Below, piece after piece: positions 49,048 to 59,700 of a stretch of DNA of 64,000 nt. The stretch spans positions 30,990,625-31,054,624 of the forward strand of contig NC_132894.1 of the NCBI RefSeq assembly GCF_030463535.1, in the 5' to 3' direction. The translations under genes were made by a program, and so were the position numbers. Each line of letters starts with the position of its first letter. Position 1 is the first letter of the stretch. Below the pieces are notes generated by a model that saw nothing but the letters and a program-made list of their open reading frames with translations, was not told the DNA's origin and did not search any database. This DNA comes from Salminus brasiliensis. Lineage: Eukaryota > Chordata > Actinopteri > Characiformes > Bryconidae.

Positions 49048-49751
49048 ATGACGTACACCCGGATCCTCCTCGCTGCTGTTGTCATGGCTTCTGTCTGGTC
49101 TGGGAGCAGCCTGAATGTTGAAGAAGTAGCCAACTTTGCCATCGACTCCCACAATCGCATGAGCAACAGTGCCTTTGCTTATAAAGTAGTGAAGGTCATG
49201 TCAGAACGTGCTGAGGTCAGTGACTGTAAACCTGTAAACCTAACTCACATACACACTCTCAGTGTGAGGAACCCTTCAGTTGGTGAAGAACCCTTACGTT
49301 GACTTCTTCAAAGCTTTAAAAGGTTCATCACCCATGCATCTCCCCTTCAGAAGTACTTCATTTCTTTTGAAAACCAAAAATGTATATTCTTCTATGGTAG
49401 ACGTAACTCAAAAGTGGACAGAAGTTTTGGGACATATACCTACATCACACCTACAGGAGCTTTTTTTTATGGCTTCCCATTCTAAATAGGAATTAAAATG
49501 GAGCACTTTGCAGGTGTGGAGCTTTGCAGTTATTGGGTTAGCAGAGTGTTGGAGATTTTTTTGCACTATGCTCTTAGCTCAGCACTCAGCCCTGACCCCG
49601 CTCTGTAACTTTACGTGGTCCGAGTTGCTGTGCTTCCTAAACGCTGGCACTTTTCAATAATACCTCTCATAGCTATGTACCTCTCATAGCTGCATCTCAG
49701 GACCACTAGAAACCACTTAATTTGTGGCCTCAATATATATTAGCTTGTGAC

Positions 49752-49819
<68 letters not shown>

Positions 49820-51412
49820 TTATATATATATATATAATATAATATAATTTGCACTTTAAGTGTTGCACTTAATATTCATATTTATCCAGGTAATGCAAAT
49901 CTGATAGTTGTTCCTTACATTGTGTCAAATTTAATGATGAACAGACCAATAGAAATGCTACAAAATTACTTAAAACAAAATATTTTACACTGAACAATTC
50001 TTATTCTGATGTTTTTGCATGACAGTGATGAGAAACATGTGGCAAATTGATATTAAGTAATAGTAATCATTACTACAATCAAAAACGGCCACCGTATGAA
50101 AACTACATGATAGGACTTGGTAACAGGTGCTATTACTAAAGCAATGGGAAGTATTCTAAACATTTATTTCCATCATTATTTATTATTAGGCTTGATGGTT
50201 AAATACACCTGCATTTGTTTCTTACACAGCAAGACTGCCATTGTACAAAAATATCCCATTTATTATAGAAAATGGATCGAGTTCAGAAGTATGGTAAATT
50301 ATGTAATCAATGACTTTACCCACTCCACCATCCTTTTTAATGGAATATATTTACCTTCAGTTGGAAACATCCATTCAGAATGCTGTATGTCTTCTTTAGC
50401 TCTATCCACCTACTTGGGTAAAATTCTCCCTGGAGGTGCGAGTGGCTGAGACAAACTGCAGAAACGACGGAAAAGCGAAGCTGGAGGACTGCAACCTGAA
50501 GACTAATGCACAGGCAAGAGACCATGTCCACATTTCTGTTCCTGTATTTCTGTAATTCCATTAAAACATCAGTATGTCATTGAGTACTCATTTTTCTTAA
50601 ATACACCAGTACAGAAGTTTAACCTTATGTGTTTGTATGTTAATTCACGATTTTCACACAACACCCAGACACCCAGTCTAATTAACTAATTCAGCTGCTT
50701 AAGAAGTGCACCCATTTCCAGCAGAATGGGATGCCCTGGAGGGTCTGCACATGAGGCTAAGGTCACCTAATGCCATGCGTCAGCGGGTGGGATATAAAGC
50801 TCCTGAGCATTTGAGCTGTTAAACTGTGTTCTCTGGAGTGATGAAGCTTCATCTAGTAGCTTCCCAGGACGTCTGGGAGTGGCATTTGTGAACCCGAGCC
50901 ATTTGTCCAGCATCAGCACCTCACCTCGCTGATCACCTCACCTAGCAAAATTAGGTCTTTCTTTAAGTTATATCTGTTTTTAATCTGATTGGCTAAGCCA
51001 CAAACAAAGCTGTGTTAATGCTCCTCAAGCAAGTCACTTTCTTCTTCATCCGCTCATACAAACGCAGTTGCAGTGTCTGCCACGATGCTCAGCACAAACA
51101 TGTGTGAATTAGCCTTTTAAATACTGTATAGGATATGGGAAGTCAATAGAGCGTGTGTTCATGCGTGCTTTGTTGGTGCCATGCCTGTATGCCCAGTCCT
51201 TTTTGAATGCTTTGTAGAAAAGATAATGAACTTCACATCAGCTTCTCATTGGGTGCTTTAGCTGTGAACCTTGAGACAGATGGGCCACAACAGCAGAAGA
51301 CCACGTTAGGTCAGCCAAGAACAGAACGCTGAGGCTGCAGTGGGCTCACAGGCTTAAAACTAGAAAGAGAGGCTCAGTCCCATATTAGTATAGTGTTCCT
51401 AATTAATTGATT

Positions 51413-51453
<41 letters not shown>

Positions 51454-51797
51454 ACATCTACATACCAGATAATTCTGTGGCACCACTTACTGCATTCCAG
51501 GCTGTTATGTTTGTTAATGTCTTTGTAGTCTTTAAGGGTACAGTTATACAGGGTATCCCAGGGTGTCCTGAAACTGCAATAATAAGCATACACTTTTTTC
51601 ATGACAGAAGTGAGCATAGCACCAGCGGCTTATTTTCATGCGGGTTAAAGGCCATTTACATGAACTTTGAATGAAGATGAATTTATTAATTTATGTATAT
51701 CTCTTTTTCTCAGACCATGATCTGCAGCTTCGTGGTGCTGGCAGTTCCAGGAGAGAACACGGTGCCCAGCCACCTGCTGTCAGGCCGCTGTGCCTGA
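49048..51797 (+). CDS. Secreted cystatin-like protein lacking canonical inhibitory loops
   Basis: Three exons, 49048-49215, 50400-50513 and 51714-51797, give 121 aa. The three-exon layout and boundary positions match type-2 cystatins. Residues 1-21 form a signal peptide (RILLAAVVMASVWSGSS). The helix EVANFAIDSHNRMSNSAFAY is followed by strand KVVKVMSE. Four cysteines sit in the family pattern (NC, DC, IC, RC), predicting two disulfides, and CSFVVLAVPGEN matches the second-loop strand. The first-loop QxVxG is replaced by YPPTW and the usual PW of loop two is PG. Family members with such changes are poor or non-inhibitors of papain-type proteases; that is inference here. The donor of intron 2 is GC (CAG|GCAAGA). 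A transposon-derived stretch and a long (TA)n run fill intron 1. I do not name a specific orthologue. Confidence 0.85.
49400..49690 (+). mobile_element. Fragment of the TATGGACAAA element family
   Basis: GTGGACAGAAGTTTTGGGAC at the left and CTCTGTAACTTTACGTGGTC plus TTCCTAAACGCTGGCAC inside match the order in 41265-41629. The right end is lost. It is in intron 1 of the cystatin gene. Related fragments lie at 50710-50960 and 61100-61310. Confidence 0.6.
49757..49850. repeat. (TA)n microsatellite
   Basis: A TA run of about 60 bp with short interruptions (TTCATTATA), self-complementary. It lies directly after a minisatellite-family piece (49680-49745), in intron 1 of the cystatin gene. Confidence 0.95.
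50710..50960 (-). mobile_element. Internal fragment of an interspersed repeat
   Basis: Contains CAGAATGGGATGCC, GGGTGGGATATAAAGCTCC and GTTCTCTGGAGTGATGAAGC. These are typical of the interior of the same fish repeat family seen in part at 61100-61310. No termini are visible. It is in intron 2 of the cystatin gene. Confidence 0.45.
51412..51446. repeat. (TG)n microsatellite
   Basis: A pure TG run of about 34 bp, in intron 2 of the cystatin gene. Confidence 0.95.
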
Positions 51798-52066
51798 TTT
51801 AAAAGACTGCAGTGAATTCATTTCAGCAGTCGTCACTAAAAACCTTCCTAACTGTTTGAGAACACTTCAGCACAGCTGACTTCATTTTGAGGATCAAACT
51901 TTAGGTACTAAAAATGCCCAAATCCCAAGTTTTTGATTGTGTCAAAACATTTGAGTATCTTTTTTTTTTTAAGTATTTAATGTATTTAACATATTTCATG
52001 AGTCCTGTGGAAAGCCTGACTATCTTCATGTTGGGCAGCTAAAGACCACTATTGTTACAATACTGC

Positions 52067-52072
52067 AATAAA
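52067..52072 (+). terminator. Poly(A) signal of the cystatin gene
   Basis: AATAAA 270 bp after the stop codon, followed by a TGTG-containing stretch (AACTGTGTGAAAAACAATGTG region). It is the first canonical hexamer downstream. Confidence 0.65.
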
Positions 52073-52199
52073 CTGTGTGAAAAACAATGTGTCCTAAAAT
52101 TTATTTTTTTCTTTTTAAATATATCAAATTTCACCCATTTTGGACTGCCAATTAGTACCCAACCTATACATAAATACATAATCCCCCATCGCATTGCAC

Positions 52200-52430
52200 A
52201 TCGCACTGCTGCTGATGTGACATCACTGGGCGCCGGGAGGAAAGCACAGCATACCTGCCTCCAAAGCACCAGCCTGCAGACACCCGCTACAAAGCGATGT
52301 AGTGCCATCTACCCACCCTGGAGAGAGCAAGGCCAATTGCGCTTTCCCTGGGCCCCAGCTGCCAAAGACCAGGATTCAAACCTCTGATCACAGTGACAGT
52401 GCCTTAGTCAGCTGGACCACACGGGGTCCT
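52200..52430 (-). mobile_element. tRNA-derived SINE, minus orientation
   Basis: Read in reverse: GACCCCGTGTGGTCCAGCTG head, B-box-like GGTTTGAATCC, GCGCAATTGGCC, GGTGGGTAGATGGCACTAC. This is the same order as the copy at 61315-61660. The tRNA-like part and body are preserved. Confidence 0.8.
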
Positions 52431-53519
52431 GTGTCTTTCATTTTTAAGGTCTCTCAGCTAGTCAATCTATTATATCTCAACTATATCTATCATATATCAA
52501 CTGTGTTATAGTGTGCCACAAATGATCAATTCCTAGCCAAACTACACCTACAAGTAAGCATAACCTTTTAAAATGGTTCTATATAGCACCAGAAAGGGTT
52601 CCACTATTGTTTCTAGCCAAAGTAGCTAGTTAGCTTTACACTTTTTAAAGTTAGCATCACTTTAGTGCCCCTTTAAAGCAGTATTGTGCTAGAGCAGTAA
52701 TATGCGACTGCTCCCCCTACAGTCTGGAAGTGGAATTTGTGCTTCGAGCCCCTCCAGAAGGACACGCTTTTCATGTGCATTTTATAAGCTGAGAGATACA
52801 GAAGCGGCATCTGAAGTTACAGAAGCACATAGATTGAGAATGTAATAATAAAGGATAATATTTAGAATAATTATTTATTATTTTTATATTCTTTAATTAG
52901 AGGTTGGCTGATATATATAAGCCCAATATTTGCCTTTTTCCCCCCTATATCTGCATCGGACGATATCTGTGTTTAGTAGCGCCGATTTATAGTCCTGTGT
53001 TATTGGTGCGGTAGAACGTGCTGCCGATGCATGTGAATGGCCCCAAGCCAAAACTTTTGGAAGACAGTACAATAAAAAAACATAAATGACAGACAAGGCT
53101 AATCACGTCTAGTTATAACAAGGATTAATTTCTGGACAGGGCACCACACACACACATACACACATCTCAAGGCAGTTCAGCATAGCCAGTTCTCCTACAA
53201 TGTGTTTAGGGAGGTGGGAAGACACCCACCCTGGAGGGAACACCAGACACCCAGGCCTAAAAAAAAAAAAAAAAAAAAAAATCCACATAAGCATAGTGTA
53301 TACCTTAAAAACACACTGTAAAAATAAAATAAATAAATAATCACAGACATTTAAGACAATTTAGAAATTCCAGCTTTTTGGAAATTCTGCATGTTCAGCT
53401 CCCAGAAAGACTCCAAAAACCTACAGTTGTCCTAATTTAATACTAATGCAAAGAAAAGCTTTTAAAAGGATCGATATCGATATTAATATCGGGCGATTGG
53501 CCTCAGTATCGGATCGCAC

Positions 53520-53738
53520 AGAGGAAATGTGTGAAATCATTCACCCCCTGAAACCGGGTCGCGGCTGTTGCTCGTGGCGCGTCTCAACTTTGACCCGTGA
53601 CGCTTTACAACTTTAGGGCTCTGCTGTGTTTAGCTAGCGGAGGGCTGAGCAGAGAGCAGCAGAATCCAGAGGAAAAGCATGGAAATCCAGCTACAACTCA
53701 GATAATCCATCTGCCGGCGTCTTATCTTGTCCTCGAAG
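53520..53738 (+). promoter_or_regulatory. tdrd3: tdrd3 promoter and 5'UTR
   Basis: A locally CpG-richer stretch (GGGTCGCGGCTG, GTGGCGCGTC, GTGACGC) precedes the tdrd3 start codon, unlike the AT-rich surroundings. The transcription start cannot be fixed. Confidence 0.45.
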
Positions 53739-56700
53739 ATGTCGGAGCTGAGTTCAGCTCTCGCTAAAGAAGGCTGGTGGGTAGCAGCGCAGAGCTAACC
53801 TACTGCTGCGGACGATACGCTAGGCTAGGCTAGGCTAGGCTAAGCTAGGCTAGGCTTTTGGTCGCTGCCTGACAGAAAGAACGACGCAGTAATGGCTTGT
53901 TAATGTACATAAAACAAGACTCAGCTTAGATAGCATCGGTTTGGGCTGGTTAGTTAGCTAGTGCTAAGCTCGCTGACCCGCTCGGACCTTCTTATGAATG
54001 TTATGCTAGCAGCGGAGTAGCTTAGCTAGCTAGCTAACGCCACAGTGTGGAGCTCCCACAGCTCCCACAGCTCTCACCTCGCCTCACCTCAGCCCAGCTC
54101 AGCTCCTGGAATAACAGGACGGTCTCTGTCAGACACTGAGTTAGAGAATAAGCTTGTTGTTAGACCTGGTTTGTCTCTAAACCCTCTCCTCCACGCCTTC
54201 GTGCTATTGTGCTTGGTGGTGACCGAGGGTCGACTCTGTGGAGGCAGAAGGGCTGAAAATGAAGGGCTGAGGTCGTGTGTTTGTGTTTGTGGGCTGTCGT
54301 TTATTCCAAGAGGTGCTTTGAAGAGCAAATCTCACTAAAGTGTCCAGCTGGAAATATAATATTTACAGACTTAAAACCTTCCTTCAGTTTAATAATTCAT
54401 GCCCTCAGTTTGGAGGGAACGACCCATATGGAAAACAGCTGGAAGCTCATGTATTCAGTACATTGCATTATACCTCGTATATACCAAACATTTTTACTTA
54501 ATAATATTAAATATTAAACACTGATATTTAGCATATCTTAAAGTATCTTGAATGATAGCAAAAATATATTTATTTTTATGATTAGTAAGCCTATAAATCT
54601 GTTTATATATATATATATCTGTAAATATATATGTTAATTGGTCAGTTTCACATATGCCAAAATATGTTTAAAATGTGTGTGAATATGGCTATATATTTTT
54701 ATTTAAATATATTATATATATAATACAACATTTCATATGTTGCAAACATATATTTAATAAGTAGATTTTGAATATGTATTTTTTTTAATTGGGGGATTTA
54801 GTCAGTAAAAAGAGAGATTAAACGGGGGAATGAATTAAAAGCCTAAATTGACAGAGTGGTTTAAAGCTGGGCAATATACAAAACTTCAGATCACAGTATT
54901 TAAAGACATTTTTAAATAATATTTATCCCAAATACTCTCCCATACTGAGTACTGTAATTTATTTTTATTTATTTATTTTTTTACTCAAAATATGCTTTAC
55001 TTTATTTAATTAAATAAGACTCAGACTTTATCGATCTTTAGCCACTGACTATATCCACGATAGACTCATAAACAATAAGCGATATGATAAAATATTGTCT
55101 GGGCGATATGGTAAAAATACTATATCAAGTTATTTAAAGAATTTTTTATGATGCACAATATTTATCACAATACAATTAATCGCAGACTAAAACATCAGTA
55201 GCGAGACATTCTTAAAAACTACTATTTTATTTTACTGTACTATGTATTTCATAAAACAGTAGGTTACTGAGAGTCAGAACCTTGTATCCCTATATTTCAC
55301 TTTTCTGACATTTAAACGCTCCAGCCAAACTTTTTGTTGTGTGAATATTTCATGACTGAGAGATTCTTGGAATAAAATATTGTCGGTTCAGTTTGTATTA
55401 AATGAATAGTGTTTATTTTTATGGTGAAGGTCAGTGTCCTGCATGAGAAAGTAATTTAAAATTAAGCCCAGAAATGTTCTCAATGTCGCTCAAGATTTAT
55501 CATGTCATATCATCTTTACTCGGGTTTATTATGATGAAAAGGCAGTCCACCCGCTTAGAGCCGGCACAGCTCAAGGAAAGGTATTTAAGTAAAGCAGTGT
55601 TATCTCCTATCACTTGGATAAGCTGCAGTTCTTAAATATAGCATATCAGTACAGACTGTAGATAGACTGTAGATTAGTATATCAGTTGGTGCCGTTGTAT
55701 CTGTCTAGTTGTGCTTGCATGTTTATTTATGGGCCGACACTTAGTGAAATCAATCTAAGGTCATATTTTGCAGCGGCACAAAGACTTTTCTCATTATTTT
55801 TTTCTGTAAATAAGCATATTGGGAGGGGAGAGTGTGTACATTCAGTATTCACTGGGGAGGTGGGGTAATGTCATTTCTCAGTGATTTTAGTCTCGTTCTC
55901 ATGGGTAAAAAATTCGACATCCAGTGGAAAAGGAGTTTTTCCACAGCTTGTTTGGAGGTGCTCAGTGAGGCAATTACTTTCGTTGTGATATCTTGGGTCT
56001 TTTTAAGTCTGTGTCAAATTCAGAAGACAAACCAAAGGATTTCAGAAGTGTGATGCTTCTGGCAGCTTTAGGCAAGTCATTGTGTAGTGTAGTGTAGCCT
56101 GTAGCTGACACACACGTTATGAACATGTAGCTAATTCTGTAAACTACAATTTCATCATTACTGGAAGTGCGCTATAAGCTTTATTTATTTTTTTTATAGG
56201 TTACTGCAGCACATACATTGAGTAGCCACTCCCATTTTAGTCATATCCCGAATTTTTTTTCCTTCAACCCTGTTTCTTTTTGTTTAAACCAATGAATTAC
56301 TCATTTCTCTCCTTTATTAAGTAATCAGTTGTTCTAATTAGCTACATTGTGATTACCACTACAGTCCAGGTCAGTTTCCTGGACAGGGATTATTAAGCCT
56401 AGTCCAGGCCTGGGCTTAATTCATGTCTGGGGAACAAATAAATCTGCTCTTGATTAATTATTATTATTATTTTTTTTTTTTTCTGTTAGGTATCTCACCG
56501 ATGAAGGAGTAGAGGAATGCAAAAGCTCGGAGAAAGAGAAGGCAACAGTCAGTGACATCATCAATGTAGCATTAAATGTAAGTTGCATTTACACATTACA
56601 CCTGTTTGTGTTGTGGTGTTGCTGTCATACAGTAAAGTGAACCCAACACAAGAAGTGAGATTGGATTTTAGAAATTTAATTTTTTTTTGGAATTTAGAAA

Positions 56701-59700
56701 TTGGCCAAAAAGGTTTTTTTTTTTTTTTTTGGAATGTGATTTTAATATTGCTACCCATTCTGTTATCTGGCATTTTAAGGTTGTCAAATATGAGCTCTAT
56801 TGTTTTCTTCCTCAGAGCGATCTGAGACCCATTGGAAAGGGCTTTCTGCCTGCTGACATCAACAGTGGCAGAGTGGAGAAGGTAATTTCGCAGGCAGTTT
56901 CACATGGTGGCCACTGGATGTCCCTATAAGTTAAACTAATTACAGTGTACTCCTGGGGAAGGATAAAATAAAAGCACAAAGAGAGGCTGGACTGACTGGC
57001 TTATTTTAAGCCTATTTTTCCTTATTGTTTGATGGTGTAGAATTACAGGAAATAACAAGCTTTAACTGATTCTTGATTAACTTATTTTTCTAGTCTTTAA
57101 AAACTAGAATAAAGTGGAAACATGTAGCTGCAGTGTCTGAATGACCCAATTAACAGTTTTGAATAATCTTTGTCGTTCACAATGATTTGTTTTTTTATTC
57201 ATTGTTTTGTTTTATTTTTTTCCTCCATAGTTGGAGGGCCCGTGTGTCCTTCAGGTTCAGAGGATTCGAAATGTTGCCGCCCCAAAAGAAAACGAGGAGT
57301 CGCAGACTGCACCTCGAATGCTCCGCCTCCAGATGACTGATGGACAGACCATGTGCACGGGGCTTGAATTTAAACATCTGTCAAAAATCAGGTAAAACCT
57401 CTCTAAGATAATCCCAGAGATAATCCCTGTCAGCAAATCCTGGACATCTGATAGTTGTCTTACACTACCTTGACCTTTTGAAGGGGGAAATAAGTATGTT
57501 ATATATACTGTGCAAACATTTTAGGCACAAAAGTAGTGTTTATTTCCTCAGTAAAACATGCCTGGGTACCTAAAACCTCTCTATATAGTATGTGTATATG
57601 TGCACTGTATTAGTAACACTGAACAACTACTAATACTGGCTACGATTGTAAATTACTGACCACCTACATTTTCAGTGTCTTATATCTAATTAGTGTGGCT
57701 TTGAGCATTATTGTACATAATCATGCATGAAATTACAAATCACCCAGATCTCTTAAGCTCATGTAACATCTTGTCAGTTCAACTTCCCAAATTCCCAAGA
57801 CTCCCTGGCTTTCTTTTTTATATTTGCTGAGCAATTAAGGTATAATTAGCTCCGTTTTACCCACCAGCCAGAAATCTCTGCCTGTCAGACTGAAGAGTTT
57901 AAATACGTTAGAGTAGTGCTGGTAATTAAGCGTAATTGGCTGATGAGCCACGTCTGCCTTCATCATGCACACAAAGCACTGAGCGCTGAAGTAGGAGCGT
58001 TCAGATTAAAGCCTGCCACTTGTGGGGAATGTAACCCTTATCAACGTAAGGGCTCTCATGATTGCCTCGGGCAAGACAAAGGACATGTTGCTGTGGTCAG
58101 TCTGTAATTTTCTAACTGTGACCGATGTGGCAAATAGCTTAGACTGCCTTGCCAGGGTTGCTGTATCTGTTAACCTCTCCCAGTTTGAATTGTGAGAATT
58201 TCAGAATATTCATTTGTACTCCTGTTACACACATTAATGCAGTTTATTTTATTATGTAAAGCATTTAATAGTCTGAAAGGGCCGTGTTGTGTGATCATGT
58301 TCAGCATGATCATGTTGACTGAAAAGGTTCAGTTTAATTCAAAATAGAAGAATTTGGTTTAGAAGTAGTGTGTGACTGGTTGGGCCGCCAAACATTCCCA
58401 GATGTCATTTAGCAAGCCTGTTTATAACCCTGTTGTTTTGCTTTGGGTTCAAACGTGCTGATATTTCTTTACAGCTAGCTTTAGCTCAAAAAACTGAATC
58501 CCCAGTTTGCTTATTCTGGCTTACGTTTTGTCGTGTTCCCATAACTAGCCGGGTCTGGAGGTGATGAGCTGCTCTCCAGTATCAACACCACCATATTCTC
58601 ACATTGTACGTTTTACTGTTTCACCAGCTTTGACTAGGGCTTTTTCAAGGAGGCTGGGGTTATGTGACTGTTGGGTATCAATATAAGGAGACAAGACTGT
58701 GATGTAATAATTTTGAGTTTGCCAGATTTTTCTTTTGAATGGGGGAGCAACCGTGTTGAGGTTCAGTTTGTCACTTCCACGTACCTAACTCTCCTTATGC
58801 TACTATGCTGAGATGGATACAGTTGGATGTTCTAGGTCTAGGTCTGCTATGTAACCATGCTATGAACACATGCTCTTATGTGTTGTCATGACAGGTTATA
58901 TCCAGTAATTTAACAGTGTCATGTTACAGTTACTGGTAATTGTAATGACATGCTACATTTGATGTCATGATAATTTGTCACATGCTTGTTTAAAGTCATA
59001 AAGCCATTTAACACTGTAGTATCTGTGACAGTTACTGGTAATGGTAAACACACATTTTTTCTGGGCATAATCAGGCCTAACAACTTCTGACTGCATGTGA
59101 CAGTTGATTGTGTGGTTATGTATGTGTTAATCCAGTTGGATTGAGTCAGGAATTCTGTGTTTTTATAAGTGTGGATGCCTTCTTTACAGATACACACCTG
59201 AGAAGTATCATATTTCGGTAATCAGAATTTCTACGTCATTGGCCTCTTTTCCACTGTAGGGCCAAATGGTTATTAAGGCCTCGTCGTACCGTTCCGCACC
59301 GGCACGGAGCCATTAAACCGGTTACAGTTTCTTTTTTGTTGCTAAATCAGGACCAGGAAGTGTATGGCGTCTCATAATAATTACGCAACAGTGTCGCTCC
59401 TTAGTGTTTCACAACAACCTCTAGGCTAATGCTAGGTAAATCACAGTCGTCCCAAACCACACCAAGGAGGCCATTTCATAGATGTAGAATGCAAAATATT
59501 GACAACTTTGGTATGCAGTTAGCACTATGCTAATGATTAGCCCTGTTCCTGCCATAAAAGATGATCTACAGTCTCGAGATCATGAACATAGTCTAGCTCT
59601 GCTGTTGCACATCAACTTTTAATACAGAAACCCTGCAGCTTTTAAGTGTTTGTCTTGCAAAGGTAATACTAGCTTCAACTAAGCAAGCTGGGCTGTGATA

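Larger units (their letters stand above)
51798..53738. other. Cystatin 3'UTR and intergenic region before tdrd3
   Basis: The cystatin 3'UTR probably ends after AATAAA at 52067. Beyond it lie a minus-strand SINE (52200-52430), a fragment of the TACACTCT family (52564-52612), a transposon-like end at 52902 (TTAGAGGTTGGCTGATATAT) and a 23-A run (53259-53281). No gene was seen. Confidence 0.6.
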
